DNA from: a virus | Strand: one strand, 5' to 3' | IMG/VR virus record: IMGVR_UViG_3300028840_008184 | Coordinates: 1 to 64,000 of that record | Length of the DNA stretch: 64,000 bases | In this document: one piece after another, positions 35,101-42,930 of the stretch | Position numbering within the stretch: position 1 is the stretch's first letter | Layout: each line of letters opens with the position of its first letter | Made by a program: the position numbers and the translations under genes | Notes under the pieces: generated by a model | Told to the model about the DNA's origin: nothing | The model's database searches: none | The model's input: the letters and a program-made list of their open reading frames with translations, nothing else

Positions 35101-38100
35101 ATAGGGAGCCCCGTCCAAATACCCTTGGAACGGCGGACACTGCCCATAATCTCTGGCCAACCAGTAACTTCTCTTCCTTTCATAACGCCTGCCTCGGCAG
35201 CAAGAAGTGGGGCGTGGCAAATCATAGCGACGGGTTTCTTCTGACGCACGAATTTCCTAAGGAGTTTCTGTGCTTTCTTATCCTTGGAATATTTAACCAT
35301 GCCCATGCCGCCAACTACAAAGAGGGCATCATAATCTCCAACATCAACACTAGCAACCTTTTTGCTTATATCTACGGCTGTGCCCCTATCTCCAGTGGCT
35401 TTCAGCCCAGATGAAGCAGTATCAACATCAAACTTAAACTTCTCTACAAATAGATTGAGCGGAGTGGTATATTCAATCTCACAAAAATCTTCTGGAGAAA
35501 GTATCATTAAAATCTTTTTGGCTTTGGCCTCTTTTATTATTTCTCTTCTAGATAAAGCCATTTTATCATCCGCATCAAAATAAGTGCCGATTTCGCCAAA
35601 ATCCACTCCCTTGGTTGGGAAGAAAGGAATTGCTCCCGTGTCTAAGCCACCGGGCTCTTTATCAAGATTTTCTGGGAGCATGGTGTATTTCTTTCCATAT
35701 GATTGTGGGAACTGATCCGAATCATCCTGCTTTCCGCCCATTGGCCCTTTCACTTTGCCTTGGGTCTCTCCAATGGAACCGGGAACACGGATGCTGCCTT
35801 TATTATGGAGCGTAGAAATATCACTCCTCATGCCGTCGCCTTTTACGACGCCAGTCTTCACATCTGGCCAATCCTCATTAAGCTCGTTCAGAAGCGTTTT
35901 AAGCTCTGCTCTGAGCTTATCGATTCCAACCTCTTTGTCGAGCTTGAACTCTACGTGTAGCCCCGTTCCGCCACTCTGGAAGATGGTTGGCGTGGAACCA
36001 TACTTGGCCTTCAGCTTTTTGGCGAGCGCCCTGGCATACTTCTTGGCTTGGTCTAATGAATATTTGCCGTGAATATCCAAATCAACAAAGCCCAGGTTTG
36101 TCTTTGTTCCGAATACCTGGTGGAACGAAAGAATGCGCCTTTTGACCCAGTAGAAATAGTTGTTTGGGTTCTCGGAGTTTCCAGGGTCATCGTTGGTTAT
36201 TTTGATTTCTTTTCCATCATGATTTCTCTTGAGTATTTTCTGGTTCTTGCCTATGCCAATATACACCAATACCGGCTTGTCTTTGATGCGAGACATGATT
36301 TTCTTACGGATTTCCGGCTTTTCATAATGGCTTTTAATCTGACCACGAGTAAGCTTGGTTCCTTCTTTGTCAATTAGCACCTCAGACATTTTCTCCTGAT
36401 CTTCATCGCCATCGTCATCCGCCATCTGAACGCCTTCATAAACATCAAATCTAATAACCATATAACGCTTATTAGTACCGAATCTTCTTTCAAGCGCCTT
36501 GGCTATACGCTTGCCAAAAGCCTTTTCTATGCGCTTGCTGCTCATCCTCTCTTTGGCAGTAATAAGCAGATCACAAACATGCGCTCCGCCATAAGTGCGA
36601 CACTTCACCACTTCTTCGACACTCACGGGAACGTCACTTGTGCGAATAGTCATCCTGCGCTTCCCGTTTTTAATCGCATCTACATATTGAGCAGGGAAAT
36701 AAAGAGCACCTGGCTCGGCATAAATGGCAGCGTGTTTAGACAAAGTTAGGCTCGCCTCTCTTCTTTCTTCACCGCTCCACTTTCCAGGGGCAAACTTATC
36801 CTTTAAAGTTTCCCAATTTTCCAATACAAAATTAGCTATTTCTCTGCTAAGATAATAACCAAACTCCTCATCTGTGATTTCTTTACCATATATTTGACTA
36901 TACTCTTTGCGAGCCTGCTCTTTGAGAGCCGGGTTCATCTCAAACTCTTTTTCGGTCTTATGATATAGTTCGCCAATCACTTCTCGCTGAATAGGATTAA
37001 TGACAATTTCCATCGTGTCTTCTTCCACAAACTCGTCTTCATCCTGCGCTCTTTTACTAAGTATCGAAAGCTCGCCTACCAGTCGTCTGGATGGAAATCC
37101 ACCCATACCACGACCACCTGGAACACCCCTTAGCAACTCGCTTGCTATAGGAGCCAGGTCGGGTTGGGTTTGCATCAGCTTGGTAAGAACTTTCTTAAAC
37201 CTGGAAGAATATAGATAATGTAGGTGTCCTGGTCCAAAAGGTTTTCTGCCATACAGGAATCTCTGCACACGACCAGGGCCGCTTCCATTGGATATGATGA
37301 TTAACTGGTAGATATTGTAGGCGTTGGGCGCAGTAGTATCATAGCCAGACTTTTGCACATATCTGGTTGTAGCTCTAATCTTGTTCATAAAATCTTGTCT
37401 TGAAGTGTTTTCTATTAGATTGCCTACAGCCTTATCTTTTCTTATGTTTTTGGAGTTAAACTTACGCTTAAACTTGGCGAAGGAACTTGGGTTATTCTTC
37501 ATCACGATGAGCCCTGCAAGCTTACTGCGTGCTACATTTTCCGTAATGTAAGTTGTGAATATTTTTTGCACCTCTCTTCTAACGGCAGGTGAGTCCGCGC
37601 CCAATTGCCTAAGAATCTCTGGCTTAAGTGTCTTGCCGACATACCTTCCATCCTTTTCCAACACAACCATGTTTGGGCTGTATCTTATGAAAGTTCCTTC
37701 TCTGCGCCTTACTCTGGATCTTGGGTTCTTTTCTAAGAAGGCTTTGATAATTCTTGGATTAATGTCTTGATAATCCCAAATATTTTGCTTGCGAACCGCC
37801 TTCAAAGCCCTCTTCCAATCACTAGACATTTTCTTAAATTCGCTAGGAGAAATGCCAGTTGCGCTTTGAGCATTGGGCATTCTAGAAAGCATCCCCATAA
37901 AATACGGACCATGAACCTGAGTTGGGCCAAAGGAAGTTCCAGAGTCTCCAATAACATGCGTTCTTCCACCCGATTCCAACTGAGCCATGATTCTAAACAT
38001 TTTTTCGCCATCGACACCGCCTATCGTCCCAAGCCTGCCCGGAGCATGCGTGATGCCCAGCATCTTTTCAAGCCTTCGTATAATAGTATCTACATAAGAG

Positions 38101-39587
38101 GCAGTCTTAACAAGCATAGCTCTTTTGGATAGATGCTCTTTAAGCAATTCAATATCTCCCTGATCCTTTGGCCTGTTCATTTTCTCCTTCCACTCTAATA
38201 CATGTTCGGGCGCCCAATGTTTGAATCCAAGATGTTCTCTGGTAGTGACACCCTCGCTCATAAAATCTTTGTCTCCCACCATCCAAGGCCCAGTAAATAT
38301 TTCTATTTCTCCCACATCAGTTTGGAAAGACGCCCTGGGATTTCCTGGTCTTATTTCATCAACGACCGCATCGGGATGCTGCTCAATTTTCTTAAACTCA
38401 TCTGGGTCCGCATGGACATCTAAATCATTAATGCTTTTTACACCCAAGGCCCCAAGAACGCCGCTTCCACCAATAGTGATTTTGTTGATGTCTACTCCAA
38501 CCTCATCGAGTATTTCCTTGAGGTTTCTAATGAACGCCTCGTGCTTTTCTTTTTCTGGATCTCTGGGCAAATCATCGGCGTCACTCTTTTTAGCTTCCTT
38601 GAACTTATCTATGTTTTTAGAATGAAACTCATGCATGGTTGCGTCCTTAGGGCTTTTGTCTTCCCTGAATCTCACAAACTTTTGGTGCCTAAGACCGCCA
38701 GGCTGTCGCTCTTGGAAACCTATCTCAATTACAAAAGGCCCTTTCTTGAGCTTACTTTTAATCTTCCCCTCGTCTTCTTTGGAGAAGTTGCTAATCTCGC
38801 TCATATGATAGAGCTTCCCTTTATAATATTGCCCATAGAGAGCCTTTAGCTTATCTTTTTCGCTCATCTCGTAATCAAATACGACATAATCATCACTTTC
38901 GCTTTTACCAGCACCACCTTTATATTTATACATAATCTTAGGTGGCTTGGGCTCAGTTTCACCCTTGCTCTTATATTCATATGGTTTATCTTTCAGCTTT
39001 AGCACAATACCTTCTCCGCCAGTGTTGACGGCTGTGTTCATGGCTTTCTGCCAATCTCCAAAGCTATAATTCTTAGTAAGTTTTACCTTATCACTCTCTT
39101 TCACAAGACTTTGTAGTGCCTTGCGGCGCTCTCCAAAGCCCTTGTCTGCTACTTTGTTGCCCTTGCTCCAAAGCACATCGTAGAGATGTATCTTCACGGA
39201 ACCCGGAAGTTCCTTGGCCTTTTCAGCAGATTTTTCTGGCGAACTACCAGCTAAAGAAGTGACCTTGCCTACGTCTTGTTTATTTTTATCCCAATATACC
39301 AACTCACCTTCAACGTGCGTTCCTTCAGGAAGAAAGCTAAGCGCCTCAACAAGCTCGGGGAAGTTTTCGGTTTTCTCATCACCTCTGCGGCTATAAAGAC
39401 GAACCTTTCCACCAGTTTTGATGATCTGAACTTTCCAGCCATCCAACTTCTCTTCTACCACAATATTTTCACGATTGAAATCCTTTAGGAGTTCATCCAC
39501 ATCTTTAATCTCAGTGAGACGCATTAAGGACACTGGCCCAAGGCCATCTGGAGACGCTCGTAGAGATAAGGCAAGCTTGGTAGTCAT
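29163..39587 (-). CDS. Giant polyprotein with dispersed LigD modules
   Basis: 3474 residues in one uninterrupted frame (GGAG 9 nt before the ATG). Approximate modules: 1-345 ATP-dependent DNA ligase (EEKLDGWK motif I about 45-52; EGELVYWD; GGEGIVLK; OB domain). 350-490 nucleotidyltransferase (GGSG, then DLDVHAD). 497-840 lysozyme/transglycosylase-like (LESGGRTHVIGDSGTSFGP). 955-1055 ASCH-like. 1070-1330 LigD-type polymerase/primase (DLDIHG about 1166; SGGTGLHVEF about 1205). 1354-1545 DJ-1/PfpI (AMICHAP). 1555-1940 acidic. 1940-2740 unknown with zinc ribbons. 2748-2900 LigD-type 3'-phosphoesterase (RFVIQRHKAERAGEHFDLRL, TEDHP). 2905-3035 ParB-like. 3045-3220 second nucleotidyltransferase. 3228-3474 possible ADP-ribosyltransferase-like. 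K-x-A motifs lie at most junctions. Role inferred: packaged DNA-repair and host-entry enzymes. Confidence 0.85.
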   Translation of the reverse strand: MTTKLALSLRASPDGLGPVSLMRLTEIKDVDELLKDFNRENIVVEEKLDGWKVQIIKTGGKVRLYSRRGDEKTENFPELVEALSFLPEGTHVEGELVYWDKNKQDVGKVTSLAGSSPEKSAEKAKELPGSVKIHLYDVLWSKGNKVADKGFGERRKALQSLVKESDKVKLTKNYSFGDWQKAMNTAVNTGGEGIVLKLKDKPYEYKSKGETEPKPPKIMYKYKGGAGKSESDDYVVFDYEMSEKDKLKALYGQYYKGKLYHMSEISNFSKEDEGKIKSKLKKGPFVIEIGFQERQPGGLRHQKFVRFREDKSPKDATMHEFHSKNIDKFKEAKKSDADDLPRDPEKEKHEAFIRNLKEILDEVGVDINKITIGGSGVLGALGVKSINDLDVHADPDEFKKIEQHPDAVVDEIRPGNPRASFQTDVGEIEIFTGPWMVGDKDFMSEGVTTREHLGFKHWAPEHVLEWKEKMNRPKDQGDIELLKEHLSKRAMLVKTASYVDTIIRRLEKMLGITHAPGRLGTIGGVDGEKMFRIMAQLESGGRTHVIGDSGTSFGPTQVHGPYFMGMLSRMPNAQSATGISPSEFKKMSSDWKRALKAVRKQNIWDYQDINPRIIKAFLEKNPRSRVRRREGTFIRYSPNMVVLEKDGRYVGKTLKPEILRQLGADSPAVRREVQKIFTTYITENVARSKLAGLIVMKNNPSSFAKFKRKFNSKNIRKDKAVGNLIENTSRQDFMNKIRATTRYVQKSGYDTTAPNAYNIYQLIIISNGSGPGRVQRFLYGRKPFGPGHLHYLYSSRFKKVLTKLMQTQPDLAPIASELLRGVPGGRGMGGFPSRRLVGELSILSKRAQDEDEFVEEDTMEIVINPIQREVIGELYHKTEKEFEMNPALKEQARKEYSQIYGKEITDEEFGYYLSREIANFVLENWETLKDKFAPGKWSGEERREASLTLSKHAAIYAEPGALYFPAQYVDAIKNGKRRMTIRTSDVPVSVEEVVKCRTYGGAHVCDLLITAKERMSSKRIEKAFGKRIAKALERRFGTNKRYMVIRFDVYEGVQMADDDGDEDQEKMSEVLIDKEGTKLTRGQIKSHYEKPEIRKKIMSRIKDKPVLVYIGIGKNQKILKRNHDGKEIKITNDDPGNSENPNNYFYWVKRRILSFHQVFGTKTNLGFVDLDIHGKYSLDQAKKYARALAKKLKAKYGSTPTIFQSGGTGLHVEFKLDKEVGIDKLRAELKTLLNELNEDWPDVKTGVVKGDGMRSDISTLHNKGSIRVPGSIGETQGKVKGPMGGKQDDSDQFPQSYGKKYTMLPENLDKEPGGLDTGAIPFFPTKGVDFGEIGTYFDADDKMALSRREIIKEAKAKKILMILSPEDFCEIEYTTPLNLFVEKFKFDVDTASSGLKATGDRGTAVDISKKVASVDVGDYDALFVVGGMGMVKYSKDKKAQKLLRKFVRQKKPVAMICHAPLLAAEAGVMKGREVTGWPEIMGSVRRSKGIWTGLPIEKDGLLFTAIGPDDSENFAWVFANFLNGAETLGPAKQKYEAWLKASEVLDRIEKFAAGLDEAEIERLKEEQRREREEEGFVEPTEPRPLPSEKAVEMFGEKMKPYGGTYEELEEEGVEPKPKREAPGKEELDEFLKWRKEKEEQGLLEGMKQPYQEFLKEKEEELAKLEEEEALPEELPKEEEEFLEEISEEEEDDEWEDVSEEPIPAPVPEEIKEKPPVVEEAPKPEPEPEPEPEPEPEEVAFEEEELEEVAIPEEEEEELEEEEEFTELEDLTPEEVAYLLGRERKAEREKEVVPPAVREITEKQKHTIKKLIDEYLARKANEEVKRIMTLDPEALTEYLNKSFIDMDDIEAADIEAEKGYNRMMNGFELYAAVPGKMAGELVELANPEKFEERWEEISKLMSEEEKEAKKEEEEDVVEEYSMEALEEEARHLAEAKPYFAPKLEVPVDEKGTATWKEPDPPPMSSEALDFFTPDKMEEGPKFRKLLNDPKAWEILKKEPHLLQSWILPYIVRSIGRMWFIRNSGRLNKQFGTFPDAPFGMFDDIDTKRARKLRNQELDFEEQPEAKPYIQKIIEKTTDLANEYFSEDRANVEPINMDKWIYKILDRQMVKEVAKDKGYTVSKNPVCSICKTLEKNSLPPKMQKTKKRTWACPDCAGRVEGLRNVELPRLDSKLTTMQREQEKANKLLRFFSKAKDTYTDPKDKESGERKIRDLNRLLTNLNEKISGLAQEKKDIERKMGIYSAQAAVPWSHTWCPNPTCPGGRVPLNSIDWNHHIWKTGRGQEIKAKLKRYYGLVPPMEEEITEQEAREEEAVPSPEGEGRTPPAWLDEVPFICPHDGVRFTIGRARKEQKVPAAGFLWGPHTRDMWGTVEKELRREEIPQEHREQNPHADLMVAFNEVAPIGQSCAVRQYYDYYDELSFLQEKIEEGEVKAPSAKRRAALLRKLFLLSATKDYAFDDPLHYVGWMARAMLEAEVKKNKGTGSSEMQNKLEERKKKINEKFKKQEVSIPLLQRWVDKMLSVENPYERFGLDEWLVSMKRDGISSDGPGTYFITKVEDGLKLPRKDAIPLGARFNLQGKEIRQRRKGTTPRLLRVLDIWNLDETDLEGLEPRQIGGLEAVPKWQAEKMVAGKEDDISGMKEHDYNGISLTTKTNQFTPGKYMLVRALVMPGKYDWMPIKAINELENNKIGADFWDKFHELVVLQKDNPEFWARFSKQIERTMKEYPYNIEDILDMELFKMKGRKKAQLRLAAKDPLSTYKKKREFEETPEPEGKEEGKNKHRFVIQRHKAERAGEHFDLRLENDQGAMSSWAIPKHKLPKGKEKLLAMKTEDHPISYMKFKGEIPKGEYGAGKVEVYDSGTYNEISWSGSKIVFKLKGKKEKGAYKVFKTDGNKWMIMEAKEDDLEKKAGQTYTDSDRAYSVDMLIEITADNKAENVPISTLEWNMKEKVWGDEVGPGKGAHSPEEVLENPKKYKDDTKRIKDADLKYPILVYKGEVIDGYHRLAKAVMQKKKTIKAVVATDKQMDAARIDEDRKKELFKKAAKYTKEEYEVLLKSARERRKMFRIMKREQERLKELGIDPVCVSSTAAGINIPGVSDIDFQVGTDDVERTSKMLTEAGIPFSNVKEGAYVEHTYETSEGISIDLKVRPKEHVEYQLKGLKRILDAPVEERHRQILEKHRALQEGDMERYKEVKLDLYKKHRLMPPDADWSKIGESEDMADDFLFAKGEFVKEAVRREGEYKILYHVGPRPPIPRPKTRWLPDPELWEKIDPEYAELGQHSWVRSRQTEEPISVGLFMTSNWRTVGPRHGIFGNVYTYKVPMKMIKEAGGLHKLEGVHEILFSEEIWNKYKKDIKFLGKIDQKTAGKILDRERPLRWDPLYIRPEQREPNVVKRWKNLLNVPDPDERIRFLKKEEISGMIESIEEEIERLKSRYEEAKKDKHPSAAGRRWALVYEFRENVPRYLNLKGKLQRLLAA
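34381..34422. repeat. 6-bp repeat encoding (EP)n
   Basis: TCTGGC units encode a Pro-Glu run (EPEPEPEPEP) within the acidic linker of the giant polyprotein. Such runs form stiff extended spacers. Confidence 0.85.
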
Positions 39588-39593
39588 GTTTAT

Positions 39594-40934
39594 TTACTCC
39601 TTAGCTTGTTTCATTATAGATATTAGCCTCAACATACGGGCCGTTCTTTCTGGGGCTTCAGGTGCTTCAGGCTTAACTTCAACCTCTTCTCTAATATCTT
39701 CAGGCTTAACTGGCCTTAATCTTCTACCCTCGTAAGTTCTAATAAACCATTCGTTAAGCTTTTTGATAAAATCTTCATCTGTGATCAACTCGTGGTAAAT
39801 GCCCTTGGGCTGTTTGACCAGAGCTATTCTACCAGCATATTGGCTTCCAGGCTTATATACAACCCATCTCCTACTCTTGAGTATGTCTTCCGCTGTGACT
39901 TCCTCTTTTGGTGCTTCTTCAGGCTTCGCTGCCTCTTCAGGCGGAGGCGGAGCCAGGCTTGGTTCTGGAATCTCTGATGGCGGCGGAACTTCAGGCTTGG
40001 CTTCTTCGGGTTTAGCCTCTTCCGGTTCTTTACCTTTAATCTTGGTAAGCTCCTCCACTTTCATCAAATATACCCATTTTGAATCTTGCAGGACAACCTG
40101 CCAGAGTGTTCCCTTACCAAATATTTTTGCAAACCCAACTGGGTATTTTCCTTCGTGTGGAATTACCTTAACCACATCATTTTCTGGGTCATCTTCTACA
40201 ATGTGTCTGCCCAAGTATTTGTTAAACCTTTCCTTACTCACTCTTACTTGTCCAAGAGCGTCATTTTTCTCTACAGAGCTGACTCGTGGATCTGGAGTAT
40301 ACCAACCCTTTTCTCTTTTCAGCCCTTCCTCTGGAGCAGAAACTTCTGGTTTGCCAGGCTCACTGACCTTTTCCTCTTCTATGTCTTTGGGATCTTCGCC
40401 GCTTTCAGTCACCCAAGAAGGCTGCGGAACTTTTTCAAGCTCGCTTTTTGGAACAAGCCCCTTCTTTTCCGCTTGCTCTTTTACGCCAAGCAGATAAGCA
40501 GCAATCTTGCTATAGCCTTCGTCAAAATCTCTCATGATTTTGGGCACATCTTTCGTGTAGAAGTTTTGAAGTTCGGCAACCTTATTTCTCCAATCAAAAA
40601 GCTCATGGTTTTTAAGGTGCTTCTTAATCTCCTTGTTTATATTTTGCATATCATCAAGGCGCTCTTCTAATTCTTCTTGTGCCTCCTTGGCTCTTCTAAA
40701 CAACTCTTTATATTCGCCATAGAAGAACATTTTGATTTTGCCTTTAAGGCGTTTCCAAATGGTTGAAAAAATACCTGCCTGCTTTTTGAGATCGCCATCA
40801 AACGCGGCGCACTTAACAACATACTCATCTAGTAGGCTGGCTGCCTCAACCTCACCAATTTCATCGAAGAAGTTGGCCATGGCCACTGCCTCTTCAGGTG
40901 TAGGTGGTTCAGGAACTCCTCTTTTATAAGCCAT
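39594..40934 (-). CDS. Tagged coiled-coil head protein
   Basis: 446 residues. The hairpin tag is at the N-terminus (AVAMANFFDEIGEVEAASLL, then DEYVVKCAA), followed by DLKKQAG, so two K-x-A motifs lie within the first 55 residues. Residues about 60-165 are a long coiled coil (LFRRAKEAQEELEERLDDMQ). The C-terminal half has two SH3/KOW-like segments (GKYPVGFAKIFGKGTLWQVV and YKPGSQYAGRIALVKQPKG) separated by a Pro/Glu linker. It lies between portal and giant polyprotein and 6 nt from each. Probably a scaffold or core protein; the function is inferred. Confidence 0.65.
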   Translation of the reverse strand: MAYKRGVPEPPTPEEAVAMANFFDEIGEVEAASLLDEYVVKCAAFDGDLKKQAGIFSTIWKRLKGKIKMFFYGEYKELFRRAKEAQEELEERLDDMQNINKEIKKHLKNHELFDWRNKVAELQNFYTKDVPKIMRDFDEGYSKIAAYLLGVKEQAEKKGLVPKSELEKVPQPSWVTESGEDPKDIEEEKVSEPGKPEVSAPEEGLKREKGWYTPDPRVSSVEKNDALGQVRVSKERFNKYLGRHIVEDDPENDVVKVIPHEGKYPVGFAKIFGKGTLWQVVLQDSKWVYLMKVEELTKIKGKEPEEAKPEEAKPEVPPPSEIPEPSLAPPPPEEAAKPEEAPKEEVTAEDILKSRRWVVYKPGSQYAGRIALVKQPKGIYHELITDEDFIKKLNEWFIRTYEGRRLRPVKPEDIREEVEVKPEAPEAPERTARMLRLISIMKQAKE

Positions 40935-40946
40935 AAGTTTCCTCCA

Positions 40947-42917
40947 TTATATTCCTCCGAGGCCACCGCCTCCACCGCCGCCTGGGCCACCAGGACCAAG
41001 TGGCGGGGCTCCGCCTGGAACTTCTGGTGCGCCACCGCCAGGAGGCCCACCACCCATCTCTCCACCAGGAGGCGGCGCAAGTTCGCCAAGACCACCAGGC
41101 ATTGCCATCTCTCCGCCAGGAGGCGGCATGCCAGGCATTCCAGCTGCCTCTGGCGGAGCACCAGCTGCTGCGCGTTCCTTATCATCGATGGGTTCCATAA
41201 CTTCCTTCTCTGGATCTAGAGTTCTAAGCTCAGCAATTGTCATCTTCCTGAGACTTTCATTTTCTCTGTTTCTAATTTCATCATTGATCATCTCTTGCCT
41301 GATACTGACTCTTTCATCCTCATAGCTAAGACCAAGGCTCTTGTATAGAGTCTGTAGCGACACCTGCTTGTTGGCCACAAGACCAGAGATGTTGGCAATG
41401 TAATCCTGAAGGTCATATAGATTCATTTGGTTCCACTCAACCTCGGGAACAATAAGTCTCTTTGTGCCACCCTCGTAGTCATAGAAGTCATTAATCTCGC
41501 TAATAGGCGCGAAGATTTTACTCTGTAGCCACTGAGCCATCATATGCCTGAAGTTAAAGTAGCGCTGTCTCAATACTTCCAAACCAATGGAAGCAGAGGC
41601 ATACACTGCACTCTCAGTATCTACGACCGCTGGGGGCACCATCAAACCTGTGTAGATGTTTTTGATGATTAGCTCCATGTCGGGGCCAATATCTAATACC
41701 TGACCAGAAGCGCCGACTCTTTCCACGGTGACACCGGCATGTGTGATCAACTTGAAATCTTTATCATATTGGGCTTCCTCAAACATTTGGCGGAAAAATT
41801 CCAAGTCTTCCTGAGTTGCTCTGTATTCACCATCAGTGTTTCCGCCAACCTTAACGATGGTTATTGGATTAACAAGGCCGTCTGCCTGGGCAAACTTGGC
41901 CTCTCTTAGTTTATCATAAAGCATTAGGTCTTTGAAGGTGCTTACAATAACACTCGTCCCTCTAACATCATACGGGCTCGAAAGCATCTTCAAATGCGAA
42001 ACATTAAAGTTGTCCAAAGGAATATCTTCACCCTTTCTTACGTGATAGATAATCTTCTCTGGTATTTGCTTTCTAAGCTGAACATCCGCAGGGTTGCTAC
42101 TCATCACAAGCCTTTGGAGAACAGCGTCAGGCTTTAGTGAAACAATTGGCTCGCCTGATAGAACCGTCTTCTTGACGTGTATATAGTCTGGGTTCTGGAT
42201 TACAATATTGCTCCACTTACCCGTTTCCTCGTTAAGTTCTGCATATGGGAACACTTCTCCCATCTTCCAGTATTCCAACGACAAATCTCCAAGCGCCTGC
42301 ATAAGTGACATCTCTTCAGCCATATCTTCAAAGAATTGAAGAACCTTTTTGTTGTGGCACTTGAAGTTAATCTTGCTTATTGGATATGTCGCGTGCAACG
42401 TAATTGCGTTTCTAACTATTGGGTGCAACTGGAAAAAGTTTCTAATCCAGGCATTTACCGTAATCCTGTCTCGCGGCAGGTTAAGGTTGGCCATTGTAAA
42501 CAATGGCGAATAAACTTCTGGAGCAAGTCGCTCAACAGAAGAGCCCGCTGTAGTTCCAGCGCCAGTACTTGAAGAGCTAAAGGCTGCCCCTTGTGCTTGT
42601 TTAACAAAAGCTTCGCTGTGGGCAATAGCACCTACAGCAGTGGCGGTGTTGCTAAACGATTTCTTATCTTCGCTCCTTCCTGGAAGCCAAGCCCCACGTT
42701 GTAGATTTTCTGGGTCGGTGGTTCGTGGTGCATCACCACTTTTGTAAAGATTGCTTGCACCATAATTTCTTCCCTCTTGCATATCTCCACCTTCAATTTC
42801 TCTTTCAATTGCCTCCTTTCTAAATTGAGACAGACCATCAGCAGACTTTGGGGAGATCCTCAAAGTTTGCTTTTGGTCGGTGGGTCCTCTGGACCCTCTT
42901 CTCTTACCATCGATCAT
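40947..42917 (-). CDS. Portal protein
   Basis: 656 residues, directly downstream of TerL, as expected. The dodecameric ring through which DNA enters the head. Supporting segments: HPIVRNAITLHATYPISKIN, LEYWKMGEVFPYAELNEETG, QNPDYIHVKK, SVIVSTFKDLMLYDKLREAK and LMVPPAVVDTESAVYASASI, the usual portal core. The N-terminal 110 residues are an extension ending in EAFVKQAQG, a K-x-A match, so it may be trimmed. The C-terminal 70 residues are a Pro/Gly/Met-rich tail (PGMPPPGGEMAMPGGLG), unusual for portals. Resembles the SPO1-type portal family rather than lambda. Confidence 0.9.
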   Translation of the reverse strand: MIDGKRRGSRGPTDQKQTLRISPKSADGLSQFRKEAIEREIEGGDMQEGRNYGASNLYKSGDAPRTTDPENLQRGAWLPGRSEDKKSFSNTATAVGAIAHSEAFVKQAQGAAFSSSSTGAGTTAGSSVERLAPEVYSPLFTMANLNLPRDRITVNAWIRNFFQLHPIVRNAITLHATYPISKINFKCHNKKVLQFFEDMAEEMSLMQALGDLSLEYWKMGEVFPYAELNEETGKWSNIVIQNPDYIHVKKTVLSGEPIVSLKPDAVLQRLVMSSNPADVQLRKQIPEKIIYHVRKGEDIPLDNFNVSHLKMLSSPYDVRGTSVIVSTFKDLMLYDKLREAKFAQADGLVNPITIVKVGGNTDGEYRATQEDLEFFRQMFEEAQYDKDFKLITHAGVTVERVGASGQVLDIGPDMELIIKNIYTGLMVPPAVVDTESAVYASASIGLEVLRQRYFNFRHMMAQWLQSKIFAPISEINDFYDYEGGTKRLIVPEVEWNQMNLYDLQDYIANISGLVANKQVSLQTLYKSLGLSYEDERVSIRQEMINDEIRNRENESLRKMTIAELRTLDPEKEVMEPIDDKERAAAGAPPEAAGMPGMPPPGGEMAMPGGLGELAPPPGGEMGGGPPGGGAPEVPGGAPPLGPGGPGGGGGGGLGGI

Positions 42918-42930
42918 TAGTATTCACCTC

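Noticed and set aside
29163-39587. Possibility that the giant frame is several genes joined by sequencing errors
   Set aside because: The frame is continuous, no internal ribosome site with ATG was noticed at the module junctions, and the junctions carry the same K-x-A motif as other proteins. It remains worth checking against reads.
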